Below are positions 44,602-54,492 of a DNA stretch of 64,000 nt, piece by piece. The notes below the pieces were generated by a model, which saw only the letters and a program-made list of their open reading frames with translations, ran no database searches and was not told the DNA's origin. Every line of letters begins with the position of its first letter. Positions within the stretch are counted from its first letter, which is position 1. Origin of the DNA: Candidatus Bathycorpusculum termitum (GTDB lineage: Archaea > Thermoproteota > Bathyarchaeia > Bathyarchaeales > Bathycorpusculaceae); assembly GCA_031254875.1 (NCBI GenBank), contig JAIRTW010000056.1:1-64000 (forward strand). The letters are read 5' to 3'. The position numbers were made by a program, and so were the translations under genes.

Positions 44602-45839
44602 TCTCTACGACTCACCACGACACCAATAAAAAAAAGGACAATGAATGCCTGCAGTTAAGTGATGAAATCATAGCTGCGCTTGCTAAATTCCAGGAGATAG
44701 AACTGGAAGACTTTCAGCTGGACGCTAAAGAACTCGAAATCTTCTTTACGCCCAGCATGGCCACACAAGTCCTGCCTAAGCTCAAACTGCCCGGCGCAGG
44801 CTTACTAGCTGGCGGCAAACCCTCAAGTTTGCTGTCCGCAAACTTCCTGCCGCCAATCGAAAAGTACCCCAGCAAAATCAGTTCCGTTAAACTCGGCGCA
44901 ACCAAAAGTGAAGGCGGCACTCGCGGTAAAACCTTCACGATAGGCGGAGAACTCTCTCCTGCTTTCTATACGTTTGAGAATGTAATTCCACACAAACCCA
45001 TCATTACCTTAGACGTTTTCGACATGGAAGTACCCCTGTCCAAAGCGGTCAAGATGCACGTTAAAGACGTCATCGCTGACCCTGCGGCGTGGGCGAAGCT
45101 TGCAGTCGAAAAATTCGGCGCAGACATGGTTACAATGCACCTTATCAGCGTAGATCCGCTTCTCAAAGACGCCTCGCCTAAAGAAGCCTGTAAAACCGTC
45201 GAAAAAGTCCTCCAAGCCGTAGATGTGCCACTCATCATCGGTGGTTGCGGCGACCCAGTTAAAGATACCGCACTCTTCGAAGAAGTATGTGACCAGTTCC
45301 CAGGTGAACGCTTCCTAATAAGCTCCGTTACACTCGATATGGATGTTGAGAAATGCGCTAAATTCATCAAAAAAGCCGGTAACGTAGTTCTTGCATTCAC
45401 ACCTATGGATCTTAACTTTGCACGCGAACTCAACAGACGCCTCTATGACAACCTTGCACACGAAGATATAGTCATGGACTTAACAACTGCTGCACTTGGC
45501 TACGGTTTAGATTATGCATTCACCAACATGGAACGCGCACGTATCGCCGGATTAATGGGCGACCAAGAACTCGCACACCCCATGAGTAGCGGCACAACCA
45601 ATGCATGGGCCGCCCGTGAAGCATGGCTTAAGATGTCGGCTGAATGGGAACCACGCGAACTCAGAGGCCCGCTTTGGGAAGTCACCACAGCTCTAACATT
45701 GCTACTCGCAGGCGTCGACCTATTTATGATGATGCACCCTGCAGCCGTAAAAACACTCAAAGATGTAACTAACTACTTAACAAGCGGCAAAAAAGCAGAC
45801 CCAGCCAATTTTGCTGATTGGGTCAAAGTGAAAGCTTAA
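44598..45839 (+). CDS. cdhD: corrinoid/iron-sulfur protein delta subunit
   Basis: 413 residues starting with GTG. TIM-barrel small subunit of the corrinoid protein; with CdhE it carries the methyl group from the pterin to the A-cluster. PITLDVFDMEVPLSKAV, PLIIGGCGDPVKDT and MDLTTAALGYGLDYAFTNMERAR are hallmark segments. Overlaps cdhC at GTGA and ends 14 nt before cdhE, with the cdhE ribosome binding site beside its stop. Confidence 0.95.
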   Translation: MISTTHHDTNKKKDNECLQLSDEIIAALAKFQEIELEDFQLDAKELEIFFTPSMATQVLPKLKLPGAGLLAGGKPSSLLSANFLPPIEKYPSKISSVKLGATKSEGGTRGKTFTIGGELSPAFYTFENVIPHKPIITLDVFDMEVPLSKAVKMHVKDVIADPAAWAKLAVEKFGADMVTMHLISVDPLLKDASPKEACKTVEKVLQAVDVPLIIGGCGDPVKDTALFEEVCDQFPGERFLISSVTLDMDVEKCAKFIKKAGNVVLAFTPMDLNFARELNRRLYDNLAHEDIVMDLTTAALGYGLDYAFTNMERARIAGLMGDQELAHPMSSGTTNAWAAREAWLKMSAEWEPRELRGPLWEVTTALTLLLAGVDLFMMMHPAAVKTLKDVTNYLTSGKKADPANFADWVKVKA

Positions 45840-45853
45840 GGAGACATGACAGT

Positions 45854-47278
45854 ATGGCAGAAAAGAAAAAAGCCGGATTAAAAGAACTCAGCCCCATCAC
45901 AATTTACAAAAACTTGCCTAAAACTAACTGCAAAGAATGTAATCAAGACAACTGCATGGCATTCGCCACAAAGATTGTTAACCGTGAAATCGAACTTGAC
46001 ACATGCAAACCCCTGCTAAAATCCGAATACGCAAAACAGTACAACACACTAAAAGAACTGCTCAAACCCGCAGTTAAAGAAGTCACTATCGGAGTTGGCG
46101 ACAAAGCCAAAAAAATTGGCGGTAAGCTAGTAATGTACCGTCATGAATTCACATACAAAAATCCCACGGCCATCGCTATCGACGTCACAGATGAAATGCC
46201 CGAGAGCGAAGTTATCAGTCGCGTACAAAAAACCGAGAACTTTAGCTATGAATATATCGGCAACACCCTTAAACTTGACTTAATCGCCGTTCGAAGTACC
46301 AGTGATGATGCAGACAAATTTAAAATGTGCGTTAAAAAAATCTCTGAAATCACCCAGCTACCGCTCGTCCTTGTCGCCCTCAACCCAGCTATAGCCGAAG
46401 CAGGCTTAATGGCAATACCCAAATCCAGACCACTCATCTACGCTGCAACTACCGCCAACTGGAAAGAGATGGCAGAACTCGCCATAATGTATGATGCTCC
46501 CCTTGTCGCATCCGCGCCAAACGACCTAAACGCGCTCATCTCATTGGCAAAGACATTACAGGCCTACGGCGTCAAAGACGTCGTGCTAGACCCCGGAACC
46601 TTCGCAAACGAAGGCTTAGCAGATACACTCAATAATTTCACCATGCTACGACGTGCTGCCACTAGAGGCGGCGAAGAACTCGCAGGTTTACCCCTACTCG
46701 GCATACCCATGGTTGCTTGGGTAAACAAGGGCGAAATGGCAGACGACCTCGTTAAATGGCGTGAATCCTACATCGCTTCGATGCTGATCACCCGCTTCGC
46801 AGATGCACTTATACTGCACAATAATGATGGATGGAGTCTGCTTCCAACAGTAGTGCTAAGACAAAACATTTACACTGACCCCCGAAAACCAGTCGCAGTT
46901 GCACCCGGACTCAAAGTCTTCGGTACCCCCGACGAAAACAGCCCCGTTATGTTCACAAGCAACTTTGCGTTGACCTACTACACCGTTGCCTCAGACATCG
47001 AGAGTAGCAAAACCAATGCTTACCTTATTGTTGTTGACGCAGAAGGCGCCGCTATTGACAGCGGAGTTGCAGGACGCAAACTTACAGCTGAAAAAATCGC
47101 AGACGCAATCAAATCCAGTGGCATCGAAAGCAAAGTTAAGCACCGCAAAATCATAAGCCCAGGCAAAGCCTCACGTATCAGTGGCGAAATCGAAGAACTA
47201 TCCGGCTGGAAAGTCTTGGTTGGACCACGTGACAGTAGTGAGATCCCCAAGTACATTATCGACAAGTGGCAGCCATAA
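45854..47278 (+). CDS. cdhE: corrinoid/iron-sulfur protein gamma subunit
   Basis: 474 residues from the ATG at 45854 behind AAGGAGAC; the track start at 45818 lies inside cdhD. The N-terminal [4Fe-4S] domain reads PKTNCKECNQDNCMAFATKI. A TIM barrel follows (VTDEMPESEVISRV to PLLGIPMVAWVN), then a C-terminal B12-binding domain with PVMFTSNFALTYYTVASDIE. It holds the corrinoid that accepts the methyl group. Last gene of the operon; a pyrimidine-rich T tract follows. Confidence 0.96.
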   Translation: MAEKKKAGLKELSPITIYKNLPKTNCKECNQDNCMAFATKIVNREIELDTCKPLLKSEYAKQYNTLKELLKPAVKEVTIGVGDKAKKIGGKLVMYRHEFTYKNPTAIAIDVTDEMPESEVISRVQKTENFSYEYIGNTLKLDLIAVRSTSDDADKFKMCVKKISEITQLPLVLVALNPAIAEAGLMAIPKSRPLIYAATTANWKEMAELAIMYDAPLVASAPNDLNALISLAKTLQAYGVKDVVLDPGTFANEGLADTLNNFTMLRRAATRGGEELAGLPLLGIPMVAWVNKGEMADDLVKWRESYIASMLITRFADALILHNNDGWSLLPTVVLRQNIYTDPRKPVAVAPGLKVFGTPDENSPVMFTSNFALTYYTVASDIESSKTNAYLIVVDAEGAAIDSGVAGRKLTAEKIADAIKSSGIESKVKHRKIISPGKASRISGEIEELSGWKVLVGPRDSSEIPKYIIDKWQP

Positions 47279-47281
47279 GCT

Positions 47282-47312
47282 GCTTTTCTTATCTTTTCTT
47301 TTTAGTTTTTAG
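47282..47312 (+). terminator. T-rich terminator after cdhE
   Basis: CTTTTCTTATCTTTTCTTTT begins a few nt after the cdhE stop, a run of T-tracts typical of archaeal intrinsic termination. No strong stem is needed or seen. The rest of the 180-nt gap holds the promoter of the next gene. Confidence 0.5.
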
Positions 47313-47456
47313 CTTCGTCATCGCATCTTATTCATACGATATAAACCGGTAACGCTTGTTTTGCCGAATTAAGATTGTTACCTATTATACTCAGCCGCAG
47401 AATTTAGGGTAAAGATTTATCCACAAGAACGGCGAATAAATGGGAAGAGGGTACTT

Positions 47457-48398
47457 ATGGATCTAAACTTGCCCAGCGAAGACTTCATCAAAACAAGTTT
47501 CCAAGATGCCTGCAAAACACTTGGACTAGAAAATTTTGAGAAAAGTCTCAAACAAACCGTCATCTATGACATGACTGACGGTATGCGTACTTCCACCCTG
47601 TTAAAAGGTGCTGATGCCTATTACGATGGTGGAATCTTTGTCCTGCGGTTAATGAACATCATGCGGGTGCTGGGGATGCCTGCATGCTACATTAATGTTA
47701 TCGAAGAAAAACACCGTCAAAGAGAAAACTATTCCGATATCTACGACGGACTCAAACGGCTCTACGTTGACTATAAAGATTACGCCCAAAAATACGGTGT
47801 TAAGCTTAATTTCGTCGGCGACTTAGAAACCGCTCTTGAACCTCAAGGTTCCTCAGGCGTTTTCGCCGAAAAACTCAAGAGTCTATGTCAAAAAACCGCG
47901 GACAACACACAGTTTACAGCTAACTTTTTAATCAATTACTCTTTGGACTGGGCGATGAAGCACGAATCCTACTTCTCAGGGTTCCCAAAGATAGACGTGA
48001 CCATCCGTCACACTAAACTCCAGTTCCCAACCGGCATGATGCTTCCGCCATCGATTTCTGACTTTAGTAGCCTTATGTATGTCCAACAGGGCTCTGCAAG
48101 TAGCACTTGGAGCAATAACCAACTCATTTATCTAGTTGCTGTGGCACTGAGGAGTAAAATCCTAAACGAATCCACCCAATACTTCAAACAGTACGCCGAG
48201 GGTGAACGGGATTTTGTGCGTTCCCAGCGGGAAACTGAACTCTATCTCGTACACAGACGCCCCTTCACGGAGAAACTCATTGGTGACATCATGTATGACA
48301 AAATTAAAACCTCCTCTATCCCTGTAGCGGGTAGTCTGCCTCAGACCAAGAGGATGATGATAACAGGGAACCTTGGACCGGAAATATATGAGCTCTAA
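47457..48398 (+). CDS. divergent cis-prenyltransferase (UppS)-like protein
   Basis: 313 residues. Several segments line up in order with undecaprenyl diphosphate synthases: VIYDMTDGMRTSTLLKG (the catalytic Asp in DGxR), IMRVLGMPACYINVIEEKHR where UppS has the FSxENW strand, VKLNFVGDLETAL, KTADNTQFTANFLINYSLDWAM, and DVTIRHTKL where UppS has IRTSGE. The ENW and SGExRLS residues that bind pyrophosphate are replaced, so it may be an altered enzyme or a non-catalytic subunit of the Nus1/NgBR kind. It overlaps the UbiA gene, linking it to prenyl lipids. Homology is my reading, not tested. Confidence 0.45.
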   Translation: MDLNLPSEDFIKTSFQDACKTLGLENFEKSLKQTVIYDMTDGMRTSTLLKGADAYYDGGIFVLRLMNIMRVLGMPACYINVIEEKHRQRENYSDIYDGLKRLYVDYKDYAQKYGVKLNFVGDLETALEPQGSSGVFAEKLKSLCQKTADNTQFTANFLINYSLDWAMKHESYFSGFPKIDVTIRHTKLQFPTGMMLPPSISDFSSLMYVQQGSASSTWSNNQLIYLVAVALRSKILNESTQYFKQYAEGERDFVRSQRETELYLVHRRPFTEKLIGDIMYDKIKTSSIPVAGSLPQTKRMMITGNLGPEIYEL

Positions 48399-49260
48399 CG
48401 AAACTGGCACGGCAAACAGGCCGTCTTTCCGCAAAATTTTGCATATGGGACGCCCCTTCACGTCTCTGCTTGTGGGCTTGGGGGTTTTAGCTGCCTGCGT
48501 CGCCGGTGCCGGTTTAACTGTCGTTGAGTTGTGGTTGCCAGTAACCTTGGCAACTCTTGTGGGCTTCTCGTTTGGATTGGCAAGTAACGCCATAAACGAC
48601 TATCTCGACATTGAAATAGACAAAGTCGCCCACCCCGAACGCCCATTACCCTCCGGCATACTCAAACCCAAAACATACCTTGTTTTCGCAGTCACACTGT
48701 TTGTGATCTGCTTTATCTTAGCCTACTTCTTAAGTACAATATCCAGCATGGTGGCTTTTATACTGGTGGCGGTTGCCGTGGTTCTCCAAATCGGCTATGA
48801 ACTGGGCATAAAAAAGAAGAAAGCCGTCGGCAACATCCTCATAGGCTTCCAGACAGCTTTGGTTTTCATCTTTGGCGGCGTAATCGTGGGCGGTTTGGAG
48901 GCTACTTCAGCTATGGCGATATCCTCATTTTTAGCTATTGTTGGCCGTGAAATCATTAAAGATATAGAAGATATCAAAGGTGACATAGACCGTAGTACCC
49001 TGCCCAAAATAATCGGACCCAAAAACGCCGGTATCCTTTCCTCATTTCTGGTGATTTTAGCAGTTATCGTCAGCATATTAGCGTACTATCCCTTCCAAAT
49101 CTTTGGCTTAGGCTATCTGGTGCTTGTCCTAGTCTCGGATGGCATCTTCATCGGCTCCATCCCATCCATTTTCCAAAATCCTAACAAGGCGAGAAAACTG
49201 CTTAAATTTGCTATGTTGATTGCACTTATTGCATTCATCACCGGCCGTATCCTCCCCTAA
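48388..49260 (+). CDS. UbiA-family prenyltransferase
   Basis: 290 residues from the ATG at 48388, overlapping the previous gene by 11 nt. Eight to nine membrane helices. NDYLDIEIDKVAHPERPLP is the first aspartate-rich motif and KDIEDIKGDIDRSTLP the second, both needed to bind the prenyl diphosphate with Mg. It resembles archaeal digeranylgeranylglyceryl phosphate synthase, which attaches the second lipid chain of archaeol, though quinone-type acceptors cannot be excluded. Confidence 0.85.
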   Translation: MSSNETGTANRPSFRKILHMGRPFTSLLVGLGVLAACVAGAGLTVVELWLPVTLATLVGFSFGLASNAINDYLDIEIDKVAHPERPLPSGILKPKTYLVFAVTLFVICFILAYFLSTISSMVAFILVAVAVVLQIGYELGIKKKKAVGNILIGFQTALVFIFGGVIVGGLEATSAMAISSFLAIVGREIIKDIEDIKGDIDRSTLPKIIGPKNAGILSSFLVILAVIVSILAYYPFQIFGLGYLVLVLVSDGIFIGSIPSIFQNPNKARKLLKFAMLIALIAFITGRILP

Positions 49261-49276
49261 TTTAGGGGTTTCTTTG
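49254..49276 (+). terminator. hairpin terminator at the end of the UbiA gene
   Basis: CCCCTAA-T-TTAGGGG, whose left arm includes the UbiA stop codon, followed by TTTCTTTG. A short perfect stem with a T-rich tail. Confidence 0.55.
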
Positions 49277-49559
49277 TGATAAAGCCCCTGGACAAAAACA
49301 ACACTTGTTTTATTCAAGTAGCCGTTGTAACTTATAGAGTTGTTACTCAAATTAAATTCCATAGAATAAAAGTACAGCCAGGAAAGATACTGAATCTGTC
49401 GATTTTTGTATCGATCCTTTTACTGTTTTCTGTGTCCAAGTTGTCGTTAAGTTCAATCTGGTAGATGTCAAAAACCCCATGGGTTTTAGTTAAATTTGTA
49501 CTAAAAATTGATAAACCCCCTCCGTTACTTACATGCATACTTAACGTGAGAAGGGACCA
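49277..49559. other. leader/promoter region of the purF operon, no gene seen
   Basis: About 280 nt. GTTAAATTTGTACTAAAAATTG near 49490-49511 could hold the TATA box. The ATG at 49533 is in the purF frame but is closed by TAA three codons later. Track ORFs here (49276-49464 plus, 49347-49667 minus) look non-coding. Confidence 0.4.
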
Positions 49560-51044
49560 ATCACGGGCTGCGGTATATTTGGCGCAATAAACTATGAAAA
49601 TCAACCTGTCTTCCCCTATATTTACTGGGGACTGAGGGCACAGAATCACAGGGGACACCAGTCTCATGGCTTTCTCACATACAGCAAAGGCGAATTTTAT
49701 CCATACAAAAACCTTGACTTAGTGCCAAAGGTGAAGAGTAGCGCCATAAACGAATGGTTCAGCCGTCTACCTGGTTCGATTGGTATCGGAAACGTCCGCT
49801 ACACCACCTCGGGTAAATGCGACGATATCTCTATCGTACAAGGCACCCAGCCCTTCACAGCCGCCTTAGACGGTATAAAAGTCGCTTTATCCTTCAACGG
49901 TAACATCGTGAATACCCAGCCGCTCAAAAAAGAGATGGCCGAGAATTTCCCAGACTTTATCTATAACTGCGATTCTGACCTGGTTTGCCACAAAATGCTC
50001 CTTGGACTCAAACAGACCAACGATTTGGTGCTGGCCGCCAAAGGCGTCATGGAAAGTCTAGATGGTGCATTTAGCGTCACAGGAATAACCGGAGACGGCA
50101 CCTTCTTTGCCTTCAAAGACCCCCATGGAATAAAACCGCTCTGTGCTGGACATGACCCCAACAGTAAAACATACGCATTTTCATCTGAAACCGTTAGCCT
50201 CGATATGAACAGTTTCGTCCGAGACTTTGAACTAAACCCCGGGGAACTCGTTATCGCGTCCAAAACCGGCTTCAAACGTATCCAAATTATCCCAAATCCA
50301 AGGCATGCATTCTGTGCTTTTGAGTTTGCTTATTTTGCGCGACCTGACTCGTTTTTCAACGGCAAATACGTCTATGAAATCCGTGAAGATTTTGGTCGCA
50401 ACATAGTCAAAGAATACCCTCAAATCATTAAAGACAGCGATATCATTATGTCGGTGCCTGAAACCGGCGATGACTCCGCTATGGGTGTTCATGAGGCGTC
50501 TGGTCTCCGTTGGGAACGTGCTTCGCGCCGTCACCGTTATGTCACAGAACGTGCTTTCATTCTGCTAAACGCCGAACGTTACTCCACCATAGATAAGAAA
50601 ATTAACATTTTAGCTACCAAAATTAAAGACAAACGTGTCATCATCACCGAAGACAGTATCGTCCGCGGCGACACGACTAGAGTTATCATCGAGAAGATGC
50701 GGGAGGCCGGCGCAAAAAAGGTATATGTCTTTGTCACTTTCCCCCGCATCATCGGTCCCTGTTTCTATGGTATCGATATGTCCAGCTACGGCCAGCTCGT
50801 CGGTAGCAGGCACAGCGCGGAGGAGATTGCTAAAATCATTGACGCTGACGGTGTCTTCTATCAATCCCTTGAAAACTTACTCAAGGCAATAGGTAAAAAA
50901 GAAGACGAGCTTTGCATAGCATGTGTTACCGGCAAGTATCCTACGCAATGTGCACAAAAAATCGCTGATGTCATGAAGAAACGTTTCCAAGATGGTTATG
51001 ATGAAAAGGGGCGCGTCTACGAAAATGAAGATGTTCAGCCGTAA
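49560..51044 (+). CDS. purF: amidophosphoribosyltransferase, non-AUG start
   Basis: First step of purine synthesis: PRPP plus glutamine gives phosphoribosylamine. The track begins at 49722 and lacks the nucleophilic cysteine, yet the same frame continues upstream as GCGIFGAINYENQPVF then NHRGHQSHGF, the true glutaminase N-terminus. An in-frame TAA at 49542 bounds it, and between it and the Cys codon (49569) there is no ATG, GTG or TTG. The best site is AAGGGA followed by ATC-ACG-GGC-TGC, so I start at ATC (49560); ACG at 49563 is the alternative. Downstream, IVRGDTT is the PRPP loop. ATC as the initiator is inferred. Confidence 0.85.
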   Translation: MTGCGIFGAINYENQPVFPYIYWGLRAQNHRGHQSHGFLTYSKGEFYPYKNLDLVPKVKSSAINEWFSRLPGSIGIGNVRYTTSGKCDDISIVQGTQPFTAALDGIKVALSFNGNIVNTQPLKKEMAENFPDFIYNCDSDLVCHKMLLGLKQTNDLVLAAKGVMESLDGAFSVTGITGDGTFFAFKDPHGIKPLCAGHDPNSKTYAFSSETVSLDMNSFVRDFELNPGELVIASKTGFKRIQIIPNPRHAFCAFEFAYFARPDSFFNGKYVYEIREDFGRNIVKEYPQIIKDSDIIMSVPETGDDSAMGVHEASGLRWERASRRHRYVTERAFILLNAERYSTIDKKINILATKIKDKRVIITEDSIVRGDTTRVIIEKMREAGAKKVYVFVTFPRIIGPCFYGIDMSSYGQLVGSRHSAEEIAKIIDADGVFYQSLENLLKAIGKKEDELCIACVTGKYPTQCAQKIADVMKKRFQDGYDEKGRVYENEDVQP

Positions 51045-51093
51045 CTGCTATTAGGCGTTCCTTTCACAAAGTAGAACATAACGGGGTGTCTGG

Positions 51094-52509
51094 ATGGAAA
51101 GAATAGGTGTCCTGCTGGTTTCTTACGGTGCGCGAGAAGTTGCCATGGCCGATGCGCTTCTAAAAAGCCCAAACCACAAAGTCGAACTCTACATCGCCGA
51201 TAAGCAATGCAACCCTTTCAATGCCAAATACGCAACTAAGCACACGGTTATTCCAAGTCTTAATATCGCGGAAGTCTGCAAGTTTGCCATGGCAAACAAG
51301 GATAATCTGGATTTTGTTTTGGTGGGTTCTGAGAGTCCCATAATCAAAGGTATCCGTGATTTAATCGAGACGGAAACTGGTATTCCCGTTATCTGCCCCA
51401 AAAAGGCATATGCTATTGAAGAAAGTAAAGTGACACAGCGTATTCTCTTCGAGGAGATTGCACCCGAAGCTAATCCGCGCTTCAAAGTTTTTGACCCCGC
51501 CGAATACAAGACCAAAGCAGACGCGAAAGTAGCGGTTTACAAATGGCTCGATGAACTCGATAACCAGGCCGTCGTTAAACCCGACAAACCCGCTTTGGGT
51601 AAGGGTGTCGGTGTTTGGGGAGACCACTTCGCCAACCGCGAGCAGCTCTTTGAGCATTTTCTCTCCAGTTTTGAGGCCAGTTCAGTTATCATAGAAGAAA
51701 AGGTGCCTGGCGAAGAATCCAGTTGCATGGGCTTCTGTGACGGCAAACACTTCATTCTACTCCCCGACACCCGCGACTACAAACGCGCCTTTGATGATGA
51801 CCGGGGACCAAACACGGGTGGCATGGGTTCCTACAAAGACACAAAGGACTATCTGCCTTTTCTCACAGCTACAGACCGCAAGGCCGAGCTGGCGTTAGCG
51901 CAGAAGATTTTTGAGGGCTGGAAGAAAAAAATCCCCGATGATACCGCACTCCGAGGAGTGCCGCTCTACCTTGCATTTATGCATACCGGCAAGGGCATAA
52001 AAATCCTTGAAATCAACAGCCGCCCCGGCGACCCCGAAATCATGAACCTGCTTCCCATAATAAAAGACGACTTTGTAGATATCTGCCTTCGCATGGTGGA
52101 CGGTACTCTTAAAGATGTTGCAATGGAAAAATCAGCGACGGTGTTAACCTACAAGGTTCCCCCCGATTATGGTGGATATTCAGAAGTATATGCTGATAAA
52201 CTCGACAAAGCTGCCGTCGGCACTCCCGTTGACTTAACAAAGGCTGAAGCCTTAAGCAAAAAGTACGGCGACAAAATCCGCATTTATCCAGGCTCCATGG
52301 AAGTCCGCGGCGGCAAAAACTATGCACTCAAATCCCGAGCCGTCGGCATTCTCGGTATCGGTGAATCCATAGAGGAAGCCCGCCAAATCAGCCAGGAAGG
52401 TGCCAAAGCCATCACCGGCGGCGCATTGTGGAACCGCACTGATGTAGCTGCCAAAAAACACATAACAAAAAGTGCCACTAATATGGAGAAATTGAGATGC
52501 AAAACCTAA
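51094..52509 (+). CDS. purD: phosphoribosylamine-glycine ligase
   Basis: 471 residues. N-terminal Rossmann-like domain (LLVSYGAREVAMADALLKS), ATP-grasp core with VVKPDKPALGKGVGVWG and EEKVPGEESSCMGFCDG, RGPNTGGMGSY, and EINSRPGDPEIMNLLP as the metal-binding end. It joins the unstable PurF product to glycine. The usual bacterial glycine-rich loop is slightly altered but the catalytic parts are complete. It follows purF after about 50 nt and overlaps the next gene by 13 nt. Confidence 0.93.
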   Translation: MERIGVLLVSYGAREVAMADALLKSPNHKVELYIADKQCNPFNAKYATKHTVIPSLNIAEVCKFAMANKDNLDFVLVGSESPIIKGIRDLIETETGIPVICPKKAYAIEESKVTQRILFEEIAPEANPRFKVFDPAEYKTKADAKVAVYKWLDELDNQAVVKPDKPALGKGVGVWGDHFANREQLFEHFLSSFEASSVIIEEKVPGEESSCMGFCDGKHFILLPDTRDYKRAFDDDRGPNTGGMGSYKDTKDYLPFLTATDRKAELALAQKIFEGWKKKIPDDTALRGVPLYLAFMHTGKGIKILEINSRPGDPEIMNLLPIIKDDFVDICLRMVDGTLKDVAMEKSATVLTYKVPPDYGGYSEVYADKLDKAAVGTPVDLTKAEALSKKYGDKIRIYPGSMEVRGGKNYALKSRAVGILGIGESIEEARQISQEGAKAITGGALWNRTDVAAKKHITKSATNMEKLRCKT

Positions 52510-53585
52510 AACTCGTTATTTCCGACTGCGAAGGCCCAATCTCAAAAAACGACAACGCTTACGAATTATCCGCACATTTTATCCCCAACGGTGGCACACT
52601 TTTTACCAACATAAGTCGTTATGACGATATTCTTGTGGACGTTTTCCACAAACAAGGTTACTCTGCTGGTAGCACCCTCCGTTTGATTCTGCCCTTCTTC
52701 ACAGCATATGACATTACAGACGAACAGATAGAAGCGTTCTGCACCCAAAACATCTGCCTCATTCCCCATATCGCTGATGCATTGAGCCACATCCACGCCG
52801 GCGCTAAAGTTTTCATCGTCAGCACCAGCTACGAACACTACATCAAAGCCCTCTGCAAAACCATCAACTTCCCATACGAGAATACCTACTGTACAAAAGT
52901 GAGTCTCCATAAATACAAAGTCAGCTCAGAAGAGAAAAACCGTCTAAAGGCTATCGCCCAAGAAATCGCACAGATGCCCAAAATCGAAATTCCCCCAACA
53001 GCTGTGACTCTTGCAGATTTCTCTGCGGTTGACCAAGTAGCAATCCGGCGGCTTGACGAAATTTTTTGGACCGAACTCCCAAAAATGAATGCCGGCAAGT
53101 TACTCATAGATGTGGTTACGATCGGAGGACCACAGAAAGCAGATGCCATCCGTGATGCCGTCAAACGTCTGGATGCACAGCTGTCAAATGTGATGTATTT
53201 AGGTGACAGCATAACTGATGTAGACGCGTTCAAGCTGGTTCACGAATCCGGCGGATTGGCAGTCTCTTTTAACGGTAACGGTTATGCAATAAGAAACGCC
53301 GAGATCTCAGTGCTCTCAGGGAGTGCTCTTGTAACCGCAGTGGTTGCTGATTTATTCTGTAGATTGGGCAAGGAACAAACGCTCAAAGTGGTTCAGTTTT
53401 GGTGCAGAGCGGTACTCAGCGAAAACGGCATTAGCACCGCAATGCTGAAGCATCTGTTCACAGTTTACACTAACACACAGCCTGAAGTCCAAGTGATAAC
53501 TCCACAGAACATGGAGCAAATCATAAGGCAAAGCTGTGAGTTTAGGGAGAAAATCCGTGGAGAAGACATCGGGAGACTAGGATAA
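52497..53585 (+). CDS. HAD-superfamily phosphatase (COG4030 / EhaR-like)
   Basis: 362 residues. [19 protein letters not shown] is motif I, with Glu where most HADs have the second Asp. [14 protein letters not shown] is motif II and [16 protein letters not shown] motif IV. A large cap domain of about 120 residues lies between. This pattern fits the archaeal COG4030 family, annotated in methanogens as subunit R of hydrogenase A. Overlap with purD and a 1-nt gap to ftr place it in one operon. It may dephosphorylate a purine or pterin-pathway intermediate (inference). Confidence 0.7.
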   Translation: MQNLKLVISDCEGPISKNDNAYELSAHFIPNGGTLFTNISRYDDILVDVFHKQGYSAGSTLRLILPFFTAYDITDEQIEAFCTQNICLIPHIADALSHIHAGAKVFIVSTSYEHYIKALCKTINFPYENTYCTKVSLHKYKVSSEEKNRLKAIAQEIAQMPKIEIPPTAVTLADFSAVDQVAIRRLDEIFWTELPKMNAGKLLIDVVTIGGPQKADAIRDAVKRLDAQLSNVMYLGDSITDVDAFKLVHESGGLAVSFNGNGYAIRNAEISVLSGSALVTAVVADLFCRLGKEQTLKVVQFWCRAVLSENGISTAMLKHLFTVYTNTQPEVQVITPQNMEQIIRQSCEFREKIRGEDIGRLG

Positions 53586-53586
53586 A

Positions 53587-54492
53587 ATGAATAAAAAAAT
53601 AGACGATACTTTCATCGAAGCGTTCGCCGGTATCTATTGCCGTGTAATTATAACCGCAGATGATGTTGAAACCCTTTGTAAAGCCGCTTCAGACGCTACC
53701 GCAACTCCGTCTGTGGTGATCGGTAGAACTGAGGGTGGTGTGGAGCGTTACCTCCGTACAGAGGAAACTCCTGACGGCAGAGTTGGTGCAATACTGCAGT
53801 TTTGGGGTGAAATCAATGCCAAAAAAGACTTCGTCCAATCCGTAGAAAAATTTGAAAAAGAGCTCAGTTATCGTATCCGCCAAGACATACTTGTTAAACC
53901 TTTCACTGCTGTCTATGATGCACTTCCTGATGCCGAGGGCAAGATGGATATGATGGAGCGCGTAGGTCACTGCGGTGACGGATATGAATGGGTTGAGAAA
54001 CGACATGGCAGAGACGTCATTGTTGTCCCTTTGATGGTTCCGGATTTTGTCATCGAACGCTATATCGGCTATTCGCGGGGCGTGATGGGTGGTAACTTTT
54101 GGTTTATGTGCACAACCAAAGAAGCTCTCAAAGAAGCTGGTGCCAAAGCTCTTGATGCAATCCACCACATCGATGGTGTCATCACAACTTTTGACATTTG
54201 TTCAGCTGGTAGCAAACCTGAAACTAACTTCCCGCAAATTGGACCCACAACCAATCATTATTTCTGCCCCTCGCTCAAGACGAAGTTGGGTAGTGAATCC
54301 AAGGTGCCTGATGGTGTAGGTTATATTGCTGAAGTCGTCTATGATGGCATCTCCGTGGAGGCGCTTAAGGTTGCAACAAAAGCCGGTATCGAAGCTATCT
54401 TAGATATTGAAGGAGTTGTGCGTATCTCAGCCGGTAACTATGAGGGCAAGTTGGGTCAGTACAAAATCCCCTTACGGGAGATTTTTCGATGA
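53587..54492 (+). CDS. ftr: formylmethanofuran:tetrahydromethanopterin formyltransferase
   Basis: 301 residues. Transfers the formyl group from formylmethanofuran to H4MPT, second step of the archaeal C1 branch. [63 protein letters not shown] and the C-terminal [20 protein letters not shown] follow Ftr homologues block by block, and length is normal. The usual central PGG-type loop reads [19 protein letters not shown]. It shares an operon with purF-purD, and its last 4 nt overlap pfkB (ATGA). Confidence 0.9.
   Translation: MNKKIDDTFIEAFAGIYCRVIITADDVETLCKAASDATATPSVVIGRTEGGVERYLRTEETPDGRVGAILQFWGEINAKKDFVQSVEKFEKELSYRIRQDILVKPFTAVYDALPDAEGKMDMMERVGHCGDGYEWVEKRHGRDVIVVPLMVPDFVIERYIGYSRGVMGGNFWFMCTTKEALKEAGAKALDAIHHIDGVITTFDICSAGSKPETNFPQIGPTTNHYFCPSLKTKLGSESKVPDGVGYIAEVVYDGISVEALKVATKAGIEAILDIEGVVRISAGNYEGKLGQYKIPLREIFR

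Noticed and set aside
49722-51044. PurF start as given in the ORF track
   Set aside because: It removes the catalytic cysteine and the NHRGHQS segment, which are present just upstream in the same frame.
53689-54168. 159-aa minus-strand ORF inside ftr
   Set aside because: Entirely antisense to the conserved ftr frame, with no recognisable motif.
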